From: an uncultured Spirochaetales bacterium | GTDB taxonomy: Bacteria > Spirochaetota > Spirochaetia > Sphaerochaetales > Sphaerochaetaceae | DNA length: 64,000 bases | NCBI GenBank assembly: GCA_944393005.1 | Contig: CALXYO010000008.1 | Span: forward strand, 56,561-120,560 | Direction: 5' to 3' | Shown here: in pieces, positions 26,522-33,883 of the stretch | How the letters are laid out: each line of letters starts with the position of its first letter | Numbering within the stretch: position 1 is the first letter of the stretch | Made by a program: the position numbers and the translations under genes | Notes under the pieces: generated by a model | Databases searched by the model: none | Told to the model about the DNA's origin: nothing | The model's input: only the letters and a program-made list of their open reading frames with translations

Positions 26522-26893
26522 CTAGTACCATGACTTATTATTTCCAACTCTCTTAATTAACCCTGCCTCAATCATTTCTTTCAAATATTTTCCTACAGTA
26601 CTTCTTACAACCCCAGTACTTTCTGCAATTTTCTGGTAAGATGTGTTGGGATTTTCTCGGACATACGAAAGAATATTTGCTTTTATGGCTTCTTTAGAAA
26701 CAGTCTTCGATACATGTGCAACTGTCCAGGATGATATCTTTTTATCTGTCCGCGGACTGTTGACGGACTGTTCATCTATCCCCATCACATACTTGAATGA
26801 AACACGGATATATCTTCTACAATCAGGTGACAAAAACATTGTGCTACCTTGGATTGTAAACATAGAACTGCTTTTCTTGATCACATATGTCAA
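26522..26893 (-). CDS. Winged-helix protein, probably truncated
   Basis: About 123 residues if started at TTG 26893. The last 60 residues form a winged helix-turn-helix (NTSYQKIAESTGVVRSTVGK recognition region, then a wing). The N-terminal half is not recognised. The frame stays open a further ~18 codons upstream without any ATG and has no good ribosome site, so this may be the C-terminal end of a larger ATP-binding or regulator gene whose front was lost. It reads into the promoter region of the AbrB-type antitoxin. Role unknown. Confidence 0.45.
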   Translation of the reverse strand: MTYVIKKSSSMFTIQGSTMFLSPDCRRYIRVSFKYVMGIDEQSVNSPRTDKKISSWTVAHVSKTVSKEAIKANILSYVRENPNTSYQKIAESTGVVRSTVGKYLKEMIEAGLIKRVGNNKSWY

Positions 26894-26918
26894 TTTGTGC
26901 TCAAGAAAAAGTGCAATA

Positions 26919-26970
26919 TTGTCTTTTGCCGAATTGTGATTATAATAAAAGTAGGAATTATCCTACTTTT
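26919..26970 (+). promoter_or_regulatory. Promoter and palindromic operator of the AbrB-type antitoxin
   Basis: TTGTCT (26919-26924), 16-nt spacer, TATAAT (26941-26946). Directly behind the -10 box are 10-bp arms AAAAGTAGGA (26947-26956) and TCCTACTTTT (26961-26970) around ATTA. The transcription start falls inside the palindrome, as in self-repressing toxin-antitoxin promoters. Confidence 0.65.
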
Positions 26971-26994
26971 CCTATTTTGTGAAGGAGATTACTG

Positions 26995-27264
26995 ATGACT
27001 GCTTTCATTGATAATGCAAAAGTGATGTCTAAAGGCCAGGTCACCATACCGAAGGATGTAAGAGACATTCTCGGAATTTCCAATGGAGACAGGGTTTCAT
27101 TCATTGTTGAAGGGGATACAGTCCGTATTGTCAATTCCGCAGTCTATGCAATGCAGATGCTTCAGCAGGAGATGAAGAGAGAAGCAAAAAAAGCCGGACT
27201 AGAAACAGATGAGGAAGTGATCAGCCACATCTCCGAAATGAAAAACGAGGCTGAGAGTAAGTGA
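26995..27264 (+). CDS. AbrB/MazE-type antitoxin (SpoVT-AbrB fold)
   Basis: 89 residues. The swapped-hairpin DNA-binding domain is clear at about residues 8-48 (MSKGQVTIPKDVRDILGI, GDRVSFI), followed by a helical charged tail that would bind a toxin. GAAGGAG precedes the ATG. The stop overlaps a GTG start of a PIN-domain fragment (GTGA), the usual coupling of antitoxin and toxin genes. It probably represses its own promoter through the palindrome at 26947-26970. The partner toxin is truncated, so the module looks inactive as a pair. Confidence 0.85.
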   Translation: MTAFIDNAKVMSKGQVTIPKDVRDILGISNGDRVSFIVEGDTVRIVNSAVYAMQMLQQEMKREAKKAGLETDEEVISHISEMKNEAESK

Positions 27265-27437
27265 AAATCCTGATTGACACGAATGTTCTCATCCTCGCAG
27301 TCCTTTTTCCGAACAGTACTGTTCAGAAGAAAGTGAAGAACATCATACACCGTGTTCCAACTGCCACGTATCAGTATATCGCAGAAAAAATGATGTCAGT
27401 TATGCCACGGTTGCAAGAGCGAGGAAAATGGCTATGA
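27261..27437 (+). pseudogene. Truncated PIN-domain toxin
   Basis: 58 codons from GTG 27261. The first 30 residues are the start of a PIN ribonuclease (MKILIDTNVLI with the first acidic metal ligand), but the frame then passes into unrelated sequence and ends at 27437. A complete PIN protein is about 130-140 residues and needs three or four acidic ligands, so this cannot be an active nuclease. It overlaps the antitoxin stop by four nt and the Fic start by about ten nt, suggesting a deletion fused the toxin front to the region before Fic. Confidence 0.7.
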
Positions 27438-28441
27438 ATGCATATAAACCACCATTGACAATTACAGATGAGATGACCGTCCTTGTCTCTGAAATCAGTG
27501 AGGGGATCGGAAGAATCTCCGTCATGCAGGAAGGTCATGTCACACCACACATGAGGCGGAAGAACCGTATCCGTACTATTCACTCATCCCTCGCAATCGA
27601 GAACAACACGCTCACAATAGATCAGGTGACTGCTATTATCGATGGGAAACGCGTCCTCGGGAACCCGAATGAGATTAGAGAGGTCAGGAACGCATATGAG
27701 GCATACGAGCTCATGCTGGAACTTGATCCGCTTTCTGTTGATGACTTGCTGAAGGCCCATGGGCTGATGATGGCAGGCCTAATTCCAGAGAATGGAAAGT
27801 TCCGTACCCGTGGCGTTGGTGTGTTCAATGGTCAGAAAGTCGTACATATGGCACCTCCGGCAGAATTTGTGCCGGGACAGATCAGAGATCTCATTGCATG
27901 GTACAAGAAGTCCAGACTTCATCCACTGATCAAAAGCTCCGTTTTCCACTATGAGTTCGAATTCATCCATCCATTTGCTGACGGTAACGGCAGGATGGGA
28001 AGGATGTGGCATACTCTTCTTCTTGGAAACTGGAAAGACCTGTTCTTCTGGCTTCCCATTGAAGATCTAATCCAGTCCCGGCAGAAAGAATACTATGATG
28101 CGCTCAATAAGGCGAATTCACTGGCTGACAGTTCCTGTTTCGTCGAACTGATGCTTGAAATCATACGGGACAGCCTGAAGGAAATGTCTGTTGCCGGAAA
28201 CATCACCGATCAAGTCAACGACCAAGATACCGACCAAGTTGATGGCCCCGTCCGAAGGTTGTTGATGGCCATTGGAGATGAGACTCTTCCAGCATCTGAA
28301 ATCATGAAGCGATTGGGACTTTCCCATCGTCCTACATTCCGCAAAAACTATCTTAATCCGGCACTTGAAGCGAATCTCATAGAGCGCACAATCCCAGATA
28401 AGCCTAACAGCAGCAAGCAGAAGTATCGAAAAACCAGGTGA
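27428..28441 (+). CDS. Fic-family AMP transferase
   Basis: 337 residues. The N-terminal helix carries the inhibitory motif SSLAIENN (53-60, Glu58). The Fic core has HPFADGNGRMGR (181-192), the full active motif for transfer of AMP or a related group to a target hydroxyl. The C-terminus is a winged helix (about 270-330), preceded by a short Asp/Gln/Val repeat (TDQVNDQDTDQV). This is the common class II single-protein Fic layout with built-in autoinhibition. ATG 27428 and 27434 are both possible. Target unknown. It lies in the accessory region behind tRNA-Ala. Confidence 0.92.
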   Translation: MAMNAYKPPLTITDEMTVLVSEISEGIGRISVMQEGHVTPHMRRKNRIRTIHSSLAIENNTLTIDQVTAIIDGKRVLGNPNEIREVRNAYEAYELMLELDPLSVDDLLKAHGLMMAGLIPENGKFRTRGVGVFNGQKVVHMAPPAEFVPGQIRDLIAWYKKSRLHPLIKSSVFHYEFEFIHPFADGNGRMGRMWHTLLLGNWKDLFFWLPIEDLIQSRQKEYYDALNKANSLADSSCFVELMLEIIRDSLKEMSVAGNITDQVNDQDTDQVDGPVRRLLMAIGDETLPASEIMKRLGLSHRPTFRKNYLNPALEANLIERTIPDKPNSSKQKYRKTR

Positions 28442-28547
28442 ATTATTGAATCAATCCAATGAAAATGGATAGAACAATGTAGTCCTCTCCTATTTTTGAT
28501 TCACAGCTCAATCATGTTCGTTGCTGAAGTGAAGACATATCCGATAT

Positions 28548-29750
28548 CTAGACTTGAAAGCCTTGTATATTCAGCCTGAACTTCTCCGTTTTGGGCACAA
28601 AAAGATCATAGACATCATGGAAATTGACAAAGCCGCTTCCAAGATATTCAGGACAGTTTTCGCCCGCATATATGACATTACTGGATGCAGCACCGTATTT
28701 GTTTCTGTAAAAACTGATTCCCTTGAGAAAATCCTTGCTGATGCTCATTGATGATTTCACTTCAAACAGATTCATTCCTTCAGGTCTCTTATGTATGAGA
28801 TCGACCTCGACACCATTGCTGTTGCGGAAGAAAAACAGACTGTCAATGATGTTGTTGTCATACTCAGCTTTCAAAGCCTCCATGACTGCCAGATTCTCAA
28901 AAAGCTGTCCCATGAGAGGATCACGGTTCATCTGGACCGGCGTCTCAATGCCAAGCAGATAAGCAGCAATTCCGGTATCACAGAAATAGATTTTCGGAGT
29001 CTTCACTTCCTGACTTGTCCTTGATGAATACCATGGCTTCAGAATGTAAATGATATGGGTGGATTCAAGTATGGAAAGCCATCCTTTAAGTGTCTTTGTA
29101 CTTATTCCCGTATCAGAAGCCAGAGAGGACTCGTTAAGCAACTGCCCTGTCCTGGCAGCAAGCAGGCGCAGCATTCTCTCAAATGCTGCCATGTCATGTA
29201 CCTGATTCTGCATGGCTATATCTCTTTCAAGATAAGTCTCGATATAGCTTTTGTAATATTCGGAAGGAGAAATTCCAGCATTCGCAAACAGATACGGCAT
29301 ATTCCCGGCAAGAAGCTGAGTATCCCTGTCCAGTCTGACTCCTTCGTTTTCAAGTTCCCTGAGAGAAAGAGGCAGCATGTTGAGTATTGCGGTTCTTCCG
29401 GCAAGAGACTGGGCAACAGCAGCTTTCAATGCTATCTGCTGGCTACCGGTGAAAATGTACTGCCCTTTTTTCCCGTTTCCATCTATTCTGACCTGAACTG
29501 TGGACAGCAGTTCAGGCACGCGCTGGATCTCATCGATTATGACGGGCTCCGGGAACCGGGCGAAAAAACCGACGGGATCATCAATAGCAAGGCGTCGTAC
29601 ATTCATATCTTCCAGATTCGCATAGCTGAAATCAGGAAAAAGATTTCTTACAGTTGTTGTCTTTCCGCACTGACGTGGTCCATATATTGTGACAGAAGGG
29701 AAATCCTTCATTGACTGGATTATCTGCTGTTCTATCATCCGTTTGATCAT
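28548..29750 (-). CDS. AAA ATPase of the DUF4143 family (first)
   Basis: 400 residues from ATG 29750. Walker A GPRQCGKT (24-31), Walker B-like VIIDEIQRVP, sensor-like IFTGSQQ, and a C-terminal DUF4143 nuclease-like domain with EVDLIHKRP and FEVKSS. These ATPases are common, often horizontally moved, and of unclear role. No ribosome site; TATGAT lies 11 nt upstream of the ATG, and a 15-bp inverted repeat covers the promoter. An upstream TTG (29756) is less likely. It is only distantly similar to the second DUF4143 gene at 30253. Confidence 0.88.
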   Translation of the reverse strand: MIKRMIEQQIIQSMKDFPSVTIYGPRQCGKTTTVRNLFPDFSYANLEDMNVRRLAIDDPVGFFARFPEPVIIDEIQRVPELLSTVQVRIDGNGKKGQYIFTGSQQIALKAAVAQSLAGRTAILNMLPLSLRELENEGVRLDRDTQLLAGNMPYLFANAGISPSEYYKSYIETYLERDIAMQNQVHDMAAFERMLRLLAARTGQLLNESSLASDTGISTKTLKGWLSILESTHIIYILKPWYSSRTSQEVKTPKIYFCDTGIAAYLLGIETPVQMNRDPLMGQLFENLAVMEALKAEYDNNIIDSLFFFRNSNGVEVDLIHKRPEGMNLFEVKSSMSISKDFLKGISFYRNKYGAASSNVIYAGENCPEYLGSGFVNFHDVYDLFVPKTEKFRLNIQGFQV

Positions 29751-29767
29751 ACGCAAAGGATATCATA

Positions 29768-29811
29768 ATTTTACGGAGATTTCTACCTACAATTCCAAAT
29801 CTCCGTAAAAT
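29768..29811. promoter_or_regulatory. Inverted repeat 1 in DUF4143 promoter
   Basis: Arms ATTTTACGGAGATTT (29768-29782) and AAATCTCCGTAAAAT (29797-29811) are perfect 15-bp complements, 14 nt apart. They overlap the -35/spacer of the minus-strand promoter for the ATPase at 29750. The rest of the 29757-30252 intergenic stretch holds inverted repeat 2 and a doubtful short frame; nothing else was recognised. Confidence 0.7.
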
Positions 29812-29967
29812 CATGAAAATAAAGACATGTGCCCAGACCATTTCCATGATATTGATTTCAACACAGCGGCATATCATTCTCATTTTCAAGAAACCGTGCA
29901 AAAAATATATAACAGCTTCTTCTTTAAAAAATAGATTGCTAATGATCATTCATCCTTCTGCAAGGCC

Positions 29968-30165
29968 TCAGTACCTGATTGTAAGTACAATTTTTCCATT
30001 CTTATTCAAAATGAATACGGATGCACACAATAGCATATTAAGTTCATAAGCCTGACCATTGAAAATGATGTCTACCGTATTAACAAATGGCAGTCTGTTG
30101 ATGTGCCAGCTGTCATCGCTCACAACCAAAGCAGTGGAGCATACTGAATATTCAGAATTTTTCAT
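29968..30165 (-). CDS. Doubtful 65-codon frame next to inverted repeat 2
   Basis: An ATG-initiated frame of 65 codons begins four nt from inverted repeat 2 and faces away from the second DUF4143 gene. Its composition is protein-like (hydrophobic C-terminal half), but there is no ribosome site and no family match. It could be a decayed fragment. Included because it fills part of an otherwise empty 496-nt gap. Confidence 0.2.
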   Translation of the reverse strand: MKNSEYSVCSTALVVSDDSWHINRLPFVNTVDIIFNGQAYELNMLLCASVFILNKNGKIVLTIRY

Positions 30166-30169
30166 GATG

Positions 30170-30246
30170 ATAATGTAAAATTTCTCATGATGGAAATATA
30201 AAATTTTACATGATACCTTGTTTTACAGCCAATTTGACAGTAATAT
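30170..30246 (+). promoter_or_regulatory. Inverted repeat 2 and promoter of second DUF4143 gene
   Basis: Arms ATAATGTAAAATTT (30170-30183) and AAATTTTACATGAT (30201-30214) pair with one mismatch across 17 nt. Next come TTGTTT (30219-30224), 16 nt, and TAATAT (30241-30246), just six nt before the ATG at 30253. Confidence 0.6.
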
Positions 30247-30252
30247 ATCTCT

Positions 30253-31539
30253 ATGGAAAAGAATAAGAATTATTTACCCCGACTGATTGATTCTCAGCTG
30301 AAAGACCGTCTAGGCTGGAAGGGTGCCGTATGTGTCGAAGGCCCCAAATGGTGCGGAAAGACATGGTCATGTCAGGAGCAGGCTCAAAGTTCATTTCCGG
30401 TCGGTTCTCCTGCCGGCAACTTCAGCAACAGAATGCTTGCAAGAGAAAATCCCATGCTTGCACTTGAAGGGAAAACACCTCACCTGATCGATGAATGGCA
30501 GGAAGCTCCCGGAATATGGGATGCAGTCAGAATGGAAGTCGATGCAAGAGGAGAATACGGACAGTTCATTCTCACAGGATCCTCTACACCGCGCATCAAA
30601 GGCATAATGCACAGCGGCATAGGACGGATAACAAAACTCAGAATGCGCAGCATGAGTCTGTTTGAAACCGGAAATTCTACTGGAAGAGTATCTGTAAAAG
30701 ACCTGTTTGACGGTAACTTTTCCGATGCAATGACAGGTGAGATTGATATAAGGGAAATCGCAATGCTGATAACCCGCGGAGGATGGCCCGGAATTCTTAA
30801 TGCCGGAGAGCACGCTGCATTGCATAACGCCAGAGATTACGTTTCAAGCTTTCTGGAAGAAGACCTTCCAAGAATAGATGATAAGCGTTCATTCAGAGAT
30901 GCAAGGAAAATGAGATTCCTCCTTGAATCTCTTGCGAGAAATGAGTCCACCACCGCGTCTGTTTCAAAACTGAGAACAGATATCAGCATTGCAACAGATA
31001 TGGACATCACGCAGGAAACTGTCAATGAGTATCTTGAAATTCTGAAGCGTTGTTTTCTCATAGAAGATCAGAATGCCTTTACATTTTCTGCGCGTTCAAA
31101 GAACCGGCTTAAACAGGCACCCAAAAGGCACCTTACAGATCCATCTCTTGTATGCGCCTTATTATCGCTGACACCTGAAAAGCTTATCGGAGATCTGAAC
31201 ACGTTCGGATTTCTGTTTGAATCACTGGCAGAGCATGATCTTGACATATACGCCCGCTCTCTGAATGGAAATCTTTACCATTATCAGGATTATTCAAACA
31301 GGGAAATAGATGCTGTGCTTGAACTTGAAGACGGGCGCTGGGGAGCTTTTGAAATCAAACTTGGTGCATCACAGATTGATAAAGCCGCTGAGAATCTGCT
31401 GAAAACAGAAAGGAAAATCAGAGAAGACAATGCTGAAAACGCACCTGCATTCCTCGCTGTGATATGTGGTCTCTCAAATGCCGCGTACCGCAGGAAAGAT
31501 GGTGTATATGTCATTCCTCTGACTGCATTGAAACCGTAA
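30253..31539 (+). CDS. AAA ATPase of the DUF4143 family (second)
   Basis: 428 residues. Walker A GPKWCGKT (30-37), LIDEWQEAP Walker B region, FILTGSSTP, and a C-terminal DUF4143 domain with REIDAVLELEDG and FEIKLG, the Asp/Glu/Lys nuclease-like motif. The function of this family is unsettled. There is no Shine-Dalgarno sequence and the -10 box sits six nt upstream, so the mRNA is probably leaderless. Convergent with the amino-acid transporter operon, with an A/T-rich-free hairpin between. Confidence 0.88.
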   Translation: MEKNKNYLPRLIDSQLKDRLGWKGAVCVEGPKWCGKTWSCQEQAQSSFPVGSPAGNFSNRMLARENPMLALEGKTPHLIDEWQEAPGIWDAVRMEVDARGEYGQFILTGSSTPRIKGIMHSGIGRITKLRMRSMSLFETGNSTGRVSVKDLFDGNFSDAMTGEIDIREIAMLITRGGWPGILNAGEHAALHNARDYVSSFLEEDLPRIDDKRSFRDARKMRFLLESLARNESTTASVSKLRTDISIATDMDITQETVNEYLEILKRCFLIEDQNAFTFSARSKNRLKQAPKRHLTDPSLVCALLSLTPEKLIGDLNTFGFLFESLAEHDLDIYARSLNGNLYHYQDYSNREIDAVLELEDGRWGAFEIKLGASQIDKAAENLLKTERKIREDNAENAPAFLAVICGLSNAAYRRKDGVYVIPLTALKP

Positions 31540-31540
31540 C

Positions 31541-31567
31541 ATCTGCTGCCGCTTTCATGCAGCAGAT
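31541..31567. terminator. Hairpin between convergent operons
   Basis: Perfect 9-bp stem ATCTGCTGC / GCAGCAGAT with a nine-nt loop. No T-run on either side, so termination would be weak or Rho-assisted. Confidence 0.5.
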
Positions 31568-31570
31568 CTG

Positions 31571-32320
31571 TCAGTCGTAGTTTGAGAGAAACAGTCTGGT
31601 TCTCTCATTCCTGGGGTTTGTGAAAAGCTCATCGCCTTCCCCCTCTTCCACGATCACACCCTTGTCCATGAAGATGACCTTGTCGGAAATGCCCTTTGCG
31701 AAATTCATCTCATGAGTGACTACAACCATTGTCATCTTCTCTTCCTTCAGCTCCCTGATGACAGAGAGGATCTCTCTTGTAAGCTCGGGATCAAGCGCGC
31801 TTGTGGGTTCATCGAAGAAAAGGATCTCGGGATCCATTGCAAGGGCCCTTGCGATGGAAACTCTCTGGGCCTGTCCGCCGGAAAGCTGGTAAGGATAGTT
31901 TTTCGCCTTATCTTCAAGCCCCATCTTTTTCAGAAGCTCAAAAGCCTTTGCCTCGCTTTCCTCACGGCTTCTTTTAAGGACAGCCCGCTGGGCCTCAGTT
32001 ATATTCCTCAAAACAGAGAAATGAGGAAAAAGATTGAAGTTCTGGAATACCAGTCCTGTCTTACGTGCTGCAGCCTTCATGTTCTCTTTATTGTAAACGC
32101 AGCCGGAAGGAGTATCACTGAAAAGAGGGATATCATCGATAACCAGAGATCCTCCGTCAGCTTTCTCCAGCTGTGTCACGATTCTCAGCAGCGTGCTCTT
32201 GCCGCTGCCGGAAGGCCCTATTATGGAAAGCACCTGAGCCTTGTCAAGAGTGAAAGATATACCCTTAAGTATCTCGGCAGCAGCAAATGATTTTCTTATA
32301 TTTTTAGCTTCAAGCATCAT
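31571..32320 (-). CDS. Polar amino-acid ABC transporter ATPase (GlnQ type)
   Basis: 249 residues from ATG 32320, chosen because AGGTGA lies five nt upstream; starts at 32329 (GTG) and 32326 are alternatives. Walker A GPSGSGKST, signature LSGGQAQR, Walker B ILFFDEPTSALDPE, and H-loop THE are all intact. It energises uptake by the permease and binding protein encoded just upstream in the same operon. GlnQ/HisP-type systems import glutamine, histidine, cystine and similar amino acids. Confidence 0.93.
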   Translation of the reverse strand: MMLEAKNIRKSFAAAEILKGISFTLDKAQVLSIIGPSGSGKSTLLRIVTQLEKADGGSLVIDDIPLFSDTPSGCVYNKENMKAAARKTGLVFQNFNLFPHFSVLRNITEAQRAVLKRSREESEAKAFELLKKMGLEDKAKNYPYQLSGGQAQRVSIARALAMDPEILFFDEPTSALDPELTREILSVIRELKEEKMTMVVVTHEMNFAKGISDKVIFMDKGVIVEEGEGDELFTNPRNERTRLFLSNYD

Positions 32321-32325
32321 GGACA

Positions 32326-32961
32326 TCACCTGTAATATGAAAGTTTCTTCTCAAACAGGTCAAAGACCTTGCTCACGATGAAATTCATCACGAAATAGAA
32401 AATACCGGCGACGAATATTGGAACGGTCGAGAACTCGCGGGCGGACGCATTCTGTGCAACGCGGAAAAGCTCCGCAACGCCTATGGTCTGCGCAAGTGCG
32501 GTATCCTTGACAAGCGTGATCACTTCATTTGCAAGAGATGGAAGTATCCTCTTGATGACCTGCGGCAGCACGATGAAGAAAAAAGTATGAGCTCTTGAGA
32601 AGCCCAGGACACGTGATGCCTCATACTGTCCCTTTTCTATTGACTGCAGTCCCGAGCGGTATATCTCGGCAAAATAAGCACTGTAGTTGACCACATATGC
32701 AATGATCACTGCAGTAAATCTGTCATACGACACCCCGAACACGTAGAAGGGAGCGAAGTAGACGAAAATGAGCTGCAGAATGAGAGGTGTTCCCCTCATA
32801 ATCTGTATGTAAAGGTTCACAATGCTTCTGAGAAGCAAGTTACGGCTCATTCTCCCTTTCGCAACAACAAAACCGAGAGGAAGGGAGAAAATGAGCGTGA
32901 GAAAGAAAATCCTGAGGCTGGTAAGAGTTCCTTCCAGCATCAGCATGAGCATCTGTGCCAT
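32326..32961 (-). CDS. Polar amino-acid ABC transporter permease (HisM type)
   Basis: 211 residues with about five membrane helices. The EAA loop EASRVLGFSRAHTFFFIVLP and the N-terminal GTLTSLRIFFLTLIF stretch are typical of His/Glu/Gln/Arg permeases. Only one permease gene is present, so it should form a homodimer. It lies one nt after the binding-protein gene and overlaps the ATPase start. Confidence 0.93.
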   Translation of the reverse strand: MAQMLMLMLEGTLTSLRIFFLTLIFSLPLGFVVAKGRMSRNLLLRSIVNLYIQIMRGTPLILQLIFVYFAPFYVFGVSYDRFTAVIIAYVVNYSAYFAEIYRSGLQSIEKGQYEASRVLGFSRAHTFFFIVLPQVIKRILPSLANEVITLVKDTALAQTIGVAELFRVAQNASAREFSTVPIFVAGIFYFVMNFIVSKVFDLFEKKLSYYR

Positions 32962-32962
32962 T

Positions 32963-33769
32963 TTATTTTCCGACCACCGTTATATCGGCACCGAACCATT
33001 TTTCCGCAATCGAGGCAAGAGTACCGTCTGCGGCCATGTCATCAAGCGCGCCCTGCACAGCATCCCTCAATGCAACATCGTTCTTTCTGAATCCTATGCC
33101 GTATTCCTCATCGGCAAGAGTCTCGTCAAGAATCCTGAAATCCTTGCCGCTCCTGTTGATGTTGTCATTTGCGACAAGAAGATCCATCACAACGGCATCA
33201 ACCCCGCCGATCTCAAGATCCATGAGAGCCGTGAGGTTTTCCTTGAACTGTATGATCTCACCGATTGAAGAAGCAAAATCGGGAGTATCCTCAATCGCAC
33301 TCTCGGCACTGGAACCTGCCTGTACACCTATCGATCCGCCTGAAAGATCTTCAAGAGTATTGAAAGGAGAGGATGCATTGACTACGACAACCTGTGCATT
33401 CTTCACATACGGATCAGAGAAAAGCAGATTCTCCTTTCTTTCTTCCGTGATGGTGAAACCGTTCCACAGGCAGTCGATGTTTCCTGTCATGAGTTCCTGT
33501 TCCTTGCTGTTCCAGTCTATCGGCTGGGGAACAAGTTCCACACCCAGACGGTTACACACTTCCCTCGCACAGTCTATGTCGAATCCGACGATCTCGCCGT
33601 TCTCGTCACGGTATCCCATCGGAGGAAATGAATCATCAAGACCGAGAACAAACTGTCCTTTCTCAAGAACATCATTGAGGGAATTGTCAACGCCGTTTTC
33701 AGAAGCGCCGCCGGCAAAGAGTGAAAAACTCAGCAAAAGAGCAACCAGAATACAAAATGTTTTTTTCAT
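32963..33769 (-). CDS. Polar amino-acid ABC transporter binding protein
   Basis: 268 residues from ATG 33769; the open frame reaches 33811 but the signal peptide begins at this methionine. The export signal ends near FAGGASE. Family-3 solute-binding features include LGLDDSFPPMGYRDENG and GFDIDCAREVCNRLG. It binds an amino acid in the periplasm for the permease and ATPase downstream. The exact ligand is not predictable here. Confidence 0.9.
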   Translation of the reverse strand: MKKTFCILVALLLSFSLFAGGASENGVDNSLNDVLEKGQFVLGLDDSFPPMGYRDENGEIVGFDIDCAREVCNRLGVELVPQPIDWNSKEQELMTGNIDCLWNGFTITEERKENLLFSDPYVKNAQVVVVNASSPFNTLEDLSGGSIGVQAGSSAESAIEDTPDFASSIGEIIQFKENLTALMDLEIGGVDAVVMDLLVANDNINRSGKDFRILDETLADEEYGIGFRKNDVALRDAVQGALDDMAADGTLASIAEKWFGADITVVGK

Positions 33770-33828
33770 ATGCACCACCACCCGTATAAGGATAGCCAAG
33801 TATATCAGCAATGCAAATGTATGAACAG

Positions 33829-33842
33829 TGTATTTTTATACA
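33829..33842. promoter_or_regulatory. AT-rich palindrome upstream of amino-acid transporter
   Basis: TGTATTTTTATACA, arms TGTAT/ATACA around TTTT. It resembles an ArgR box (TGAAT-4-ATTCA) with one symmetric change per arm, and lies about 60 nt before the operon start. Weak but suggestive of amino-acid control. Confidence 0.3.
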
Positions 33843-33883
33843 TTAAACTGAATTTTTACAGAAAAAAGAAGTACCCGTTCTGC

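Noticed and set aside
27438..27583. Minus-strand frame over the Fic start
   Set aside because: Antisense to a well-supported Fic protein; no motif.
29813..30049. 78-codon plus-strand frame starting just after inverted repeat 1
   Set aside because: No ribosome site, A/T-driven composition, no family resemblance; likely chance in an A/T-rich gap.
26236..31540. Prophage or integrative element
   Set aside because: No integrase, capsid, portal, relaxase or att repeat was found; only island-like accessory genes.
33770..33883. Riboswitch or T-box before the amino-acid transporter
   Set aside because: Only about 100 nt are available and no T-box or known aptamer landmarks are visible; a palindrome is the only structure.
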